In this document: piece by piece, positions 32,790 to 40,408 of the stretch
Layout: each line of letters begins with the position of its first letter
How positions within the stretch are numbered: the stretch's first letter is position 1
Assembly: GCA_017557425.1 (NCBI GenBank)
Contig: JAFYYU010000015.1
Location: 203,133 to 267,132 of the forward strand
From: Muribaculaceae bacterium
Lineage (GTDB): Bacteria; Bacteroidota; Bacteroidia; Bacteroidales; Muribaculaceae
Reading direction: 5' to 3'
Length of the DNA stretch: 64,000 nucleotides
The notes under the pieces: model-generated
Databases searched by the model: none
Seen by the model: only the letters and a program-made list of their open reading frames with translations
What the model was told of the DNA's origin: nothing
Translations under genes and position numbers: made by a program

Positions 32790-33878
32790 ATGGAAACAAT
32801 CGACACTGCCAGCATACTGGCGCAATTCGAAATAAAAGGCCCGGTCAAGGAAGTCCTGCCACTGGGCAACGGGCTCATCAACGACACCTATCACGTCGTC
32901 ACCGAAGGCGATGCACCCGATTATGTGCTCCAGCGCATCAACAATGCCATTTTCCAGGACGTGGATCTGCTGCAGCACAACATTGAGGTGGTAACGGCAC
33001 ACATCCGCCACAAGCTAATAGCTTGCGATACGACCGACATCGACCGCAAGGTGCTGCAATTCGTCAAAGCCCGTGACGGCAAGACCTATTACCGCGACGA
33101 GGCCGACCGCTACTGGCGCGTCATGGTTTATATCCCCGATTCGGTCACCCGTGAGGCCGTTACGCCCGAGAGCGCATACGATTGCGGCAAGGCTTTCGGC
33201 AACTTTGAGAAGATGTTGGTGGATGTCCCCGAACAGTTAGGCGAGACTATCCCTGATTTCCACAATATGGAACTGCGCATGCGCCAGCTGCGCGAGGCCG
33301 TCCAGAACGATGCCGCAGGCCGTCTTGACGAGGTGCGTGACATTGTCGATGAGCTGGAACGCGATGCCGACGAGATGTGCCAGGCCGAGCGGCTTTACCG
33401 CGAGGGCAAGTTGCCCAAGCGCATCTGCCATTGCGACACCAAGGTCAACAACATGCTGTTTGACCAAGATGGTCAGGTGCTGTGCGTCATCGACCTCGAC
33501 ACCGTGATGCCGTCGTTCATCTTCTCGGACTACGGCGACTTCCTGCGCACCGGTGCCAATTTCACCGCCGAGGACGACCCCGACATGTCAAAGGTGGGTT
33601 TCAACGAGGAGATTTTCAAGGCCTTCACAACGGGTTATCTCGAATCGGCGCGCGACTTTCTCACGCCCATCGAGATTGAACTTCTGCCTTACGCAACGGC
33701 GCTGTTCCCCTTCATGCAGTGTGTGCGCTTCCTCGCCGATTATATCAACGGCGACACCTATTACAAAATCAAGTATCCGACCCATAACCTGGACCGCGCC
33801 CGTAACCAGCTCGCCCTGTACCGCGACGTGCGCCGGCATGACGACATGATGGCCGCCTTTATTCATGGGCTGCTGTAG
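32790..33878 (+). CDS. Phosphotransferase-fold kinase, NahK-like
   Basis: 362 codons. Aminoglycoside-phosphotransferase fold: catalytic loop ICHCDTKVNNMLFD with Asp and Asn, then the metal-binding VIDLDTVMPSF ... DYGDFLRTGANF. The pattern H-x-DTKxNNxLFD plus DLDTVMPG is that of N-acetylhexosamine 1-kinases (NahK), which make GalNAc/GlcNAc-1-phosphate. Cytoplasmic. Placement after a GH109-like gene supports an aminosugar salvage role. Substrate not proven. Confidence 0.75.
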   Translation: METIDTASILAQFEIKGPVKEVLPLGNGLINDTYHVVTEGDAPDYVLQRINNAIFQDVDLLQHNIEVVTAHIRHKLIACDTTDIDRKVLQFVKARDGKTYYRDEADRYWRVMVYIPDSVTREAVTPESAYDCGKAFGNFEKMLVDVPEQLGETIPDFHNMELRMRQLREAVQNDAAGRLDEVRDIVDELERDADEMCQAERLYREGKLPKRICHCDTKVNNMLFDQDGQVLCVIDLDTVMPSFIFSDYGDFLRTGANFTAEDDPDMSKVGFNEEIFKAFTTGYLESARDFLTPIEIELLPYATALFPFMQCVRFLADYINGDTYYKIKYPTHNLDRARNQLALYRDVRRHDDMMAAFIHGLL

Positions 33879-33985
33879 TGTTTATCAAACAACAAGCACA
33901 ACAGGTCATTTCATCAAAATATACACTTTTTCTCCAATGTCATTTAGGGATGTCAAGTTTATGATAAAGAGGCATAGTAAAATAA

Positions 33986-34011
33986 GGGCAGGCAAATAAA
34001 TCTGCCTGCCC
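33986..34011. terminator. Bidirectional terminator
   Basis: Perfect 9-bp stem GGGCAGGCA / TGCCTGCCC with an 8-base loop, A-rich before and T-rich after, between the kinase gene and the convergent AIPR-like gene. Confidence 0.8.
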
Positions 34012-34018
34012 ATTTTAA

Positions 34019-35431
34019 TTAACTAAACAATCCATGCGTTACAAGATACTGTGTAAATGGGATTGCTGCAACATCATAGAAAGAGCTCGTCTTTCCAATC
34101 ACATTTGGATTGTAGTGAACAGAAGGAAAAAGATTCGTATATAACGAAATATCCAATTCTTTCAGGTTGAACTCTGTAGTAGAGGGATTGACTATCCAAC
34201 CGATTGTATCAGTTCTAGGATCATACTTCATAAGTTCAGTAATGCCGCACAAAACAGGATAGAAATACGCATAAGGGTACTTGTATGATACCTCGGTATC
34301 GAGTGTCCTGAACAAGAAATTCTTATTCTTTTTCAGTTCAACACTATTCATTTTGCCAAAACTGCCGCCTGCTTCGTTGTACATTCCAGGGAACCTATCA
34401 TAAAGGATATCAAAGAACTTCATGATGTCCTCAGTCATGTTTAATGCAGACTTTATCAGCCCACTCTTCAAAATGTATTTGCCTTCTCCAACTGGTTTAT
34501 CACTAAATTTTTCATTCATGATGACCTTCCCAAAGAACTTGATACAAGCCCCCTTCTGTGAATAAACGCTAACCTTATTTAAAGTGCCGAATATATCAGA
34601 ATCGAGTTTCCCTTTTTTCTGCAAGTACATAAAAGGAATTGTTGCAAGAGAAATGACATCCTCTACACGGATAACGCCATTATCCTCTCCAGGTTTCCAA
34701 GAAATTGGATAGACCTCTTTAGGAAGAATGGTTTTCAAATAGTCGTAGCATCCTTCTTGGTTATCCTTTGCAGGTTGCCCTAACTGGACATTGTTATTTC
34801 TTGCATCGCAAATAGAAGCAATCGCATCGCAATACTCTTCATCGTCTTCATTATTTTCAGGTGAGAGGATTTCAATGGGGATTGAGAATCTGAACTGGTC
34901 ATTATCATCACCTCCCTTATCTTTGAAACGCTTAGTGATCTCGGTATAATTCTCATTCCAGAATTTCTTGCAGTCTATCCACCTCTTCCATTTAACCTCA
35001 AAATCAAGCACATTAACTATGAAATATGCAATAGCAAATGCATTATGACCACCATCCATAATTCCTTCTTGGAGTTTTAGTTGGTCATCCGCTGTTTCGG
35101 GGTCATAAAGACTGATTCTAACTCGATTTCTATCAAGAACCGTACAATGCTTTGTTGCAACAACTATACCCTTTGACATCAGACTGAACAATTCTGGAGA
35201 AACTGTTAGAGTCTCAATAATGTCCTTCGCGACCTTATTATTTGTGGCATTACGAGGGTTAATGTCGTTGTTAGCATAAAACAATAATTTGATAAAATTA
35301 CCCACAGAAATACTAGATGTGATTTTCTTGATTTTCACACCTTCACGTGAAATTTGAGGAGCATTCGACTGCTCCAATTTCAAAATCAAATAATTTTCGA
35401 CAGAATTTTGATCCTTAATAATATTATTCAT
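34019..35431 (-). CDS. AIPR-type (abortive infection) protein
   Basis: 470 codons, AT-rich among GC-rich neighbours. The AIPR family pattern is visible: NINPRNATNNKVAKDIIETL, LMSKGIVVATKHC, then QEGIMDGGHNAFAIAYFIV with the conserved DGGH, and RNNNVQLGQPAKDNQ. AIPR proteins are linked to phage resistance by abortive infection, mechanism unknown. No signal peptide. It stands alone, with no methylase or partner beside it. An inverted repeat lies just upstream of the start. Confidence 0.75.
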   Translation of the reverse strand: MNNIIKDQNSVENYLILKLEQSNAPQISREGVKIKKITSSISVGNFIKLLFYANNDINPRNATNNKVAKDIIETLTVSPELFSLMSKGIVVATKHCTVLDRNRVRISLYDPETADDQLKLQEGIMDGGHNAFAIAYFIVNVLDFEVKWKRWIDCKKFWNENYTEITKRFKDKGGDDNDQFRFSIPIEILSPENNEDDEEYCDAIASICDARNNNVQLGQPAKDNQEGCYDYLKTILPKEVYPISWKPGEDNGVIRVEDVISLATIPFMYLQKKGKLDSDIFGTLNKVSVYSQKGACIKFFGKVIMNEKFSDKPVGEGKYILKSGLIKSALNMTEDIMKFFDILYDRFPGMYNEAGGSFGKMNSVELKKNKNFLFRTLDTEVSYKYPYAYFYPVLCGITELMKYDPRTDTIGWIVNPSTTEFNLKELDISLYTNLFPSVHYNPNVIGKTSSFYDVAAIPFTQYLVTHGLFS

Positions 35432-35442
35432 AATAAATTAAC

Positions 35443-35514
35443 GCTACAACTTTTGATAAAAAAAAGTAAGAACAATAAGGATCCAATGATTCTTCAAACA
35501 ACTAGAAGTTGTAG
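35443..35514. promoter_or_regulatory. Inverted repeat upstream of the AIPR-like gene
   Basis: GCTACAACTT (35443-35452) pairs perfectly with AAGTTGTAGC (35505-35514). They lie 12-83 bases before the AIPR start, and the right arm overlaps a second small palindrome. Possible operator or RNA structure. Confidence 0.5.
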
Positions 35515-35738
35515 CTTATTAGAACTAGTCACTTTTCAGTCACATCAAAATCCTCGTCTCTATCCAGAGACAGTTACACTAATCCAAGTGCAGTTCGTAT
35601 TTGAACGCTACAAAATTATAACGAATCCTTCTATTTTCAAAGATTATAACTAGAAATTAATATTATTTAACACCCGGATGGTTTATAATCGAATCAAAAG
35701 AAATGTCATTTTGATGTATGATTATCAGGAAATAGTCG

Positions 35739-35747
35739 TATCTTTGC
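35739..35747 (+). promoter_or_regulatory. Promoter (-7 element) of the carboxypeptidase-regulatory-like gene
   Basis: TATCTTTGC, 9 bases before ATG 35756; this places the start codon at 35756 rather than further upstream. Confidence 0.65.
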
Positions 35748-35755
35748 GAGAAAAT

Positions 35756-36124
35756 ATGGAGGAACGCTTTATGAGACAGATATTGCTATACTTATTCCTA
35801 TTAATCGCCATTAGTGTAAGTGCTGAACAGTTTCTGATAAAGGGCAAGGTGGTTGATGAAAACAATGAACCTTTGATCGGTGCGACCGTGTATGTAAAAG
35901 GTACCAGCCGCGGTACCGCCACCGATATAGATGGCAATTACAGCATTGTAGTTGAAAAAGGTGCAATCCTTAAGATCACGTATGTGGGATACTATGAAAA
36001 GGAAATAGAGGTTTTGAATGATTCTTCTCTTATCATTGAATCGAGAGACAATAGACAAATGATAAAACTTCCGGTGAATAGTGCTGATTCTCTTGACTCT
36101 GCATGCCCCAAAGCGAACCAATAA
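35756..36124 (+). CDS. Secreted stand-alone carboxypeptidase-regulatory-like domain protein
   Basis: 122 codons from ATG 35756. A signal peptide (RQILLYLFLLIAISVSAEQ) is followed by one CarboxypepD_reg-like beta-sandwich: IKGKVVDENNEPLIGATVYV, GTATDIDGNYSIVV, LKITYVGYYEKEI. The same domain forms the N-terminus of SusC/TonB-dependent receptors, but no plug or barrel follows; the protein stops after about 20 more residues. Either a genuine small periplasmic protein or the surviving N-terminus of a receptor gene. Confidence 0.65.
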   Translation: MEERFMRQILLYLFLLIAISVSAEQFLIKGKVVDENNEPLIGATVYVKGTSRGTATDIDGNYSIVVEKGAILKITYVGYYEKEIEVLNDSSLIIESRDNRQMIKLPVNSADSLDSACPKANQ

Positions 36125-36380
36125 AGCTTCAAAATTAATCATTTAATGGTGAGCTCGTCCAATTAATCGACATTGCGATGGAGGCAAGAAGTTTATTACT
36201 GTTGATTATGGAAGAAAAAATTTTGCGGCACATGTAACCTTTTGCTTTCCTGACCTGTTATAGGAGTGAACTGCGGTGCAAGCCAACGCAATGCAAACGA
36301 GGCGCAGCCCGCAGAACCCGAGCACAAGCGAGGGGAACCGGTTCAAGAAAACAAAAGTTTAACGTCATAATTTTTTAAAA
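36125..36380 (+). other. Intergenic region with ECF-type promoter and long leader
   Basis: Holds the ECF-like promoter at 36234-36264 and a leader of about 115 bases containing GC-rich repeats around 36270-36340 (gcaagccaacgcaatgc; cgcagcccgcagaacccgag). No other gene seen. Confidence 0.5.
36234..36264 (+). promoter_or_regulatory. ECF sigma-type promoter
   Basis: GTAACC (36234-36239), 16-base spacer, TGTTATAGG (36256-36264). Resembles the self-regulated promoters of Bacteroidota ECF sigma operons, and an ECF sigma gene follows. Confidence 0.6.
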
Positions 36381-36827
36381 ATGAATCATTTAGCCCCTGT
36401 ATTAGTGTCCATCGCAATTGGTTGTGTGCTTCCTATCGTAGTCGTGTGGCTGGTTGTCCGCCAGCGTATGAACGAGACCAATTCCCGCACTCAGATTGTC
36501 ATGGCCGCAATTGAGAAGAATCCCGACATGGATATCGAGGAACTGCTTAAGAAATTTGCCCGCAGTGGAAAACTGTTGAAAGAAAAACTGCTCACGAAAC
36601 TGCTTTGGGGCACCCTGTCATCACTACTCGGCATCGGATTGATTGGCACAGGAGCATGGCTTGGCTGGGTGGGCGGTGGAGGCTCAAACGACCCCTTTGC
36701 AGCAGCCTGCTTTGGCTTGATTGCCCTCGGTGTGGGCATCGCCTTCCTGATCAATTATTTCATCGGTAAGAGGATGCTCGCCAAGGAAATCGAAGCCGAG
36801 GAGAAACTGTTGACGGAGCACGAATAA
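36381..36827 (+). CDS. DUF6249-like membrane protein
   Basis: 148 codons with three hydrophobic helices (about 6-26, 75-97 and 108-128) and a cytoplasmic loop IEKNPDMDIEELLKKFA. Small proteins of this kind regularly precede ECF sigma factors in Bacteroidota. Six bases separate it from the sigma factor gene. Role unknown; it may sense envelope state or modulate the anti-sigma protein. Confidence 0.7.
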   Translation: MNHLAPVLVSIAIGCVLPIVVVWLVVRQRMNETNSRTQIVMAAIEKNPDMDIEELLKKFARSGKLLKEKLLTKLLWGTLSSLLGIGLIGTGAWLGWVGGGGSNDPFAAACFGLIALGVGIAFLINYFIGKRMLAKEIEAEEKLLTEHE

Positions 36828-36833
36828 TCCTCT

Positions 36834-37310
36834 GTGACCCGCGACGTATTCATAGCACATGTCGAGCGTGAGCAAGAGGCACTTCGAGGCTTCTTGCTCG
36901 CCCTGTGCTGCGGCAACAAGAGCGATGCCGACGACCTGGCTCAAGACACGCTGGTCAAGGCTTACCTCTCGCTGACGGGCTTTCAGGACAAGGGGCGTTT
37001 CCGCTCATGGCTCTTCAAGATCGCCCACAACACATTCCTTAACCACATGGCGCGCCAACGGACAACGGAGAGCATCGATGAGGCGCGGACGCTCGTCAGC
37101 AACACTGCCGCCGATTCCTCCTTCGAGCACCAGGACCTCTATATGGCTCTTCGAGCTCTCCCGCCCAAAGAAAGGTCAGCTATCACCCTGTTTTACCTGA
37201 ACGGATACAGCATCAAGGATATCGCAAAGATTACCGATGCATCAGAGGGGGCCGTGAAAACACAGCTCTCACGAGGACGTGACAAACTTAAAGCGAAACT
37301 ACAGTTATGA
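36834..37310 (+). CDS. ECF RNA polymerase sigma factor
   Basis: 158 codons from GTG 36834. Region 2 includes ADDLAQDTLVKAYLSLTGF and GRFRSWLFKIAHNTFLNH; region 4 includes LPPKERSAITLFYLNGYSIK and an HTH (AKITDASEGAVKTQLSRGR). Full length for an ECF factor. It lies between two membrane-protein genes, with a 4-base overlap to the second, and an ECF-type promoter heads the operon, so autoregulation is likely. Confidence 0.93.
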   Translation: MTRDVFIAHVEREQEALRGFLLALCCGNKSDADDLAQDTLVKAYLSLTGFQDKGRFRSWLFKIAHNTFLNHMARQRTTESIDEARTLVSNTAADSSFEHQDLYMALRALPPKERSAITLFYLNGYSIKDIAKITDASEGAVKTQLSRGRDKLKAKLQL

Positions 37311-37771
37311 ACAAAGATAAAGCACTTGAGGAACTCTTCCTCGCCCAGAAACCGCATTTCGACGACAGTGAGGCCTTTATGGCATCGCTTACCAAGCGCC
37401 TGGATGCCGTGGAGTACATCAAGCAGCATCAGGAGGCAACGATTCGTCGCTACAAGATGGCAATGCTTGTGGCATTGGTCGTGGGCATCATCAGTGGTGC
37501 CTTCACTATGGCACTTATCCTTTCTACGCCGCTTGATGTACCCCTGTTCTCGTTCTTGGGCGCAAAAAGCGATAACCACGTCGTTGCAGGCCTGCTGTGG
37601 CTCAGTGAGAATTCACGCCTGATGACCGCTGCTTTACTCTCGGTGCTGATAACCCTGGGCATGATCAGCATTGTCAACAATGTTCAGGAAATCAAAGCCA
37701 TGCGCTACTCTTTGGGGAATCTGCAAATCAAATCATCGGCAGACGTTAGCCAAAAACTGGAGTCGATGTAA
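37307..37771 (+). CDS. Membrane protein, probable anti-sigma partner
   Basis: 154 codons. An N-terminal cytoplasmic part (FDDSEAFMASLTKRLDAVEY) is followed by two hydrophobic helices (about 50-72 and 103-122) and a short tail. No zinc anti-sigma motif. The ATGA overlap with the sigma gene and the topology suggest it restrains the sigma factor. Its 3' end overlaps the convergent gene by 67 bp. Confidence 0.65.
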   Translation: MNKDKALEELFLAQKPHFDDSEAFMASLTKRLDAVEYIKQHQEATIRRYKMAMLVALVVGIISGAFTMALILSTPLDVPLFSFLGAKSDNHVVAGLLWLSENSRLMTAALLSVLITLGMISIVNNVQEIKAMRYSLGNLQIKSSADVSQKLESM

Positions 37772-38244
37772 GTGACTGGTTCGCCGTATTCTTGACAGCC
37801 GTTGATGTAAGCCTGATTGTCGGCTTTCAGGCCTTGAATGGTGCACGACGAGTCGTCCAAGCGGGACTCGATGGCGGAGGCGTGTTCCTTGATTTCAGCG
37901 AAGTGCTCATCGATGTATTCGTCGGTCATGGCGAGGCAGATGAAGCGGATTGACGGCAAATACCGCTCGTCAAAGTCCTGCCGCCAGTTGAAGGGGATGT
38001 AACACCCTTCCACAATCAGGTTTTGATCGTTCTCGATGGCGGTTTTTATCATCTCTCTGACGATGGGCCATAGATAGGTGGTCAGTTCGCCATCATCTTC
38101 AGGCGTGAGGTCTGTATAGCCGCTGCGGATCAGTCCCATCTTCAAGTGATCGATGGAAAGACAGGGATAATGGTATTTCTCCAGCATTCGCTGCGCCAAC
38201 AGCGTTTTGCCCGTGTGGGACGCGCCTGTTATCAATATAATCAT
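37705..38244 (-). CDS. Small P-loop kinase-like NTPase
   Basis: 179 codons. Walker A GASHTGKT (7-14), then the nucleoside-kinase-like YPCLSIDHLKMGLIRSG and NLIVEGCYIPF. It resembles 2-phosphoglycerate kinase-like or zeta-toxin-like P-loop kinases; substrate unknown. It overlaps the acetyltransferase gene by 4 bases and, at the 3' end, the convergent ECF operon gene by 67 bp. Last gene of a nitroreductase/acetyltransferase/kinase operon. Confidence 0.75.
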   Translation of the reverse strand: MIILITGASHTGKTLLAQRMLEKYHYPCLSIDHLKMGLIRSGYTDLTPEDDGELTTYLWPIVREMIKTAIENDQNLIVEGCYIPFNWRQDFDERYLPSIRFICLAMTDEYIDEHFAEIKEHASAIESRLDDSSCTIQGLKADNQAYINGCQEYGEPVTYIDSSFWLTSADDLICRFPKE

Positions 38245-38927
38245 AGCCTTGCCTTGATTTCTTGCTTAACCTTTTCCAAATCTTTACAGGAGAGGAGGGG
38301 CATCAGGGTTTCAATTTCCTCGATGCTTTTGTCCCACCATTTGAATTGCAGCAACAAACTGATGAGTTCATCATCAAAACGCATCTTGACTACGCGACAG
38401 GGATTGCCCACAGCAATGGCATAAGGCGGGATATCACTTGCCACGACCGAGTTTGTCCCGATGATGGCGCCGTCGCCGATGTGCACGCCAGGCATGACGG
38501 TCACATTCTGCCCTATCCACACATCATTGCCGATGACGGTATCACCTTTCAGCGGCAGTTCTTCCTTGACTGGGGCGATGGCCGTTCCCCAATCACCGCC
38601 CATGATGTAAAATGGATAGGTGGTCACACAGTCCATCCTGTGGTTTGCCCCGTTCATGACAAACTCCACGCCCCGTGCAATCGCGCAAAACTTCCCGATT
38701 ATCAGTTTGTCGCCGATGAACGGGTAAAAGTGCGTGACGTGCTTCTCGAACTGGTCAGCACCATCCACGTCATCATAATAGGTGTAATCACCCACGATGA
38801 TGTTAGGGTTCTTCACCACATTCTTGATAAGACAAAGGCTAGGAATCTTGGGATTGGGAAACGCCTCGTTAGGATCAGGTCGGTTGATTATCTTCATATA
38901 CTCTGGATTATCAGTTTTCATGCCCAT
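38241..38927 (-). CDS. Vat/CatB-family O-acetyltransferase
   Basis: 228 codons (ATG 38927 or 38921). Left-handed beta-helix hexapeptide enzyme: VGDYTYYDDVDG, FIGDKLIIGKFCAIARGVEF, VMNGANHRMD with the catalytic His, then KGDTVIGNDVWIGQNVTVMP and AIAVGNPCRVVK. These are the hallmarks of xenobiotic acetyltransferases that inactivate streptogramin A or chloramphenicol, but many chromosomal relatives have other substrates. Resistance is possible but not shown. Confidence 0.85.
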   Translation of the reverse strand: MGMKTDNPEYMKIINRPDPNEAFPNPKIPSLCLIKNVVKNPNIIVGDYTYYDDVDGADQFEKHVTHFYPFIGDKLIIGKFCAIARGVEFVMNGANHRMDCVTTYPFYIMGGDWGTAIAPVKEELPLKGDTVIGNDVWIGQNVTVMPGVHIGDGAIIGTNSVVASDIPPYAIAVGNPCRVVKMRFDDELISLLLQFKWWDKSIEEIETLMPLLSCKDLEKVKQEIKARL

Positions 38928-39619
38928 TTGAAGTTTTCAGTTCCTGCGCCGATTTCGAAGTGGTATCGGGCGATGCCCAGGTCCATTTGGGTGTAGCCTA
39001 CAAGTGAGAAATGGCGCTTGGCAAGGACGCGCGCGGGCTGGCCTTCCTCGGCGGGCAGGAGTTCAAAGGAGAACTTCTGCTGATTGATGGCCGTGGGAGC
39101 CAACAGGGCCGCTTCGACGCCACGGCGGAACCAGTCGGGGCTGTCATCGCTGACGTTGCTCACCTGGTCGATGCGCTTGATTTTGTGCTTCACGCCCTGC
39201 GTCTCGCCGTAGCCGATGGCGATGTAGCAAGCGATTTTCTCGCCCTCGTCGAATACGTAGGTCCCCGGTATCTTGGTGTAGCTGAGGCCGACCCAGCAGG
39301 TGTTCAGTCCGATGGTCTGGGCAAACAGCACCAACTGCTCGCCGTAGTAGCCGATGCGCTCGTCCAGGTCGTCGGCCTGTTTGCCTATCATGACGAGGTA
39401 GTTCCTTACCCCGCGGAACTTGCCGTAGCGGGCAAACGGCCCGAGGAACGCCTTGGGCTCATTTTGTATCAGCTGGATGTGCAGCTGCCCCTCGCGGTTA
39501 AGTTCGGCAATCTTCTCTTCCAGCGCTTGTGCATCGGCGGCTGTCAGTGGCTGCTCTTTATAGGCCCTCACACTGTGGCGGGCTTGAATGGCTTCTTGTA
39601 GTGTCATTGTCGATGTCAT
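38918..39619 (-). CDS. Nitroreductase family protein
   Basis: 233 codons from ATG 39619; ATG 39637 would add six residues. FMN-dependent nitroreductase fold: ARHSVRAYKEQPL near the N-terminus, then GYYGEQLVLFAQTIGLNTCWVG and IAIGYGETQG, and a C-terminal AALLAPTAINQQKFSFEL block. Overlaps the acetyltransferase start by 10 bases. First gene of the operon. No signal peptide. Confidence 0.85.
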   Translation of the reverse strand: MTSTMTLQEAIQARHSVRAYKEQPLTAADAQALEEKIAELNREGQLHIQLIQNEPKAFLGPFARYGKFRGVRNYLVMIGKQADDLDERIGYYGEQLVLFAQTIGLNTCWVGLSYTKIPGTYVFDEGEKIACYIAIGYGETQGVKHKIKRIDQVSNVSDDSPDWFRRGVEAALLAPTAINQQKFSFELLPAEEGQPARVLAKRHFSLVGYTQMDLGIARYHFEIGAGTENFKWA

Positions 39620-39637
39620 TTTTATTTCACGTCTCAA

Positions 39638-39931
39638 AAATACTCATAATCCCCGATATGGCAAAATTGTGCTCGCTGACGCGAGCAGTTTAGAGATTAG
39701 GGCTTAGAGGTTTCTGCCCTGCGAGGACTCATTTGATTCAAAAACACATCAAAATATATGGATCGTGCTGCGCACGAATAATTGAAACAAATCTAGAACA
39801 AATCAAGCTAATACTATTTAGTCCGTCATAAATCCAAGAGAAAGTGAGCGCTTAGAGAAAATATTCGCTACCTTTGCCACAGTAAAAAAGTGAATAAATT
39901 CCATTTTTGCCAGATATAATACTCAACCCTT
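39638..39931 (+). other. Intergenic region between divergent genes
   Basis: Contains a short TTAG-rich tract near 39690 and the promoter at 39869. Nothing else recognised. Confidence 0.5.
39869..39877 (+). promoter_or_regulatory. Promoter (-7 element) of the 130-residue protein
   Basis: TACCTTTGC, 55 bases before the start codon at 39932. Confidence 0.6.
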
Positions 39932-40324
39932 ATGAATAAGAAGAAATTGTGGTTTGTCATCCTGATTGTATTGGGTATCATCGGAGGTTATCTTTGGATG
40001 AACGATACCCTCTATTCTAGCGGCAAAGACGTATCTCAACATCTGACCATAACGGCCGATATGGCCTATCAAGGAGTAAACAACTATTGCCATAGCGCTT
40101 ATGACTGGAGCGTGGCAGAAGAGAATCCTTCCATGATGTCTTTAACGATGGGAGAAGAGACAGAAACGGAGTATCAAGTGATATTCCGAAGTTATACAGG
40201 CGCCATAGTAAATTTTTATGTCGATAAAACCACTGGCACCACAAGAATGGTTGAATATGTCCCAACGCTTGATGTCAAAAACGAAGCAGGAACCATCGAC
40301 CTATTTGACTACATCGAGAAATAA
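39932..40324 (+). CDS. Unknown membrane-anchored protein, 130 residues
   Basis: An N-terminal helix (KKLWFVILIVLGIIGGYLWM) anchors or exports a domain of about 100 residues made of alternating polar strands (EYQVIFRSYTGAIVNFYVD). No family recognised. Own promoter and terminator, so monocistronic. Confidence 0.65.
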   Translation: MNKKKLWFVILIVLGIIGGYLWMNDTLYSSGKDVSQHLTITADMAYQGVNNYCHSAYDWSVAEENPSMMSLTMGEETETEYQVIFRSYTGAIVNFYVDKTTGTTRMVEYVPTLDVKNEAGTIDLFDYIEK

Positions 40325-40335
40325 AATAATTAAAT

Positions 40336-40373
40336 GACATCAAAAGAACCGTCCCTTTGATGTCTTTATTTTT
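40336..40373 (+). terminator. Intrinsic terminator
   Basis: GACATCAAA (40336-40344) / TTTGATGTC (40356-40364), followed by tttattttt. Confidence 0.8.
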
Positions 40374-40408
40374 CTAGAAAGATACTCTTGATTTCAAAGC
40401 CTTTTGTT

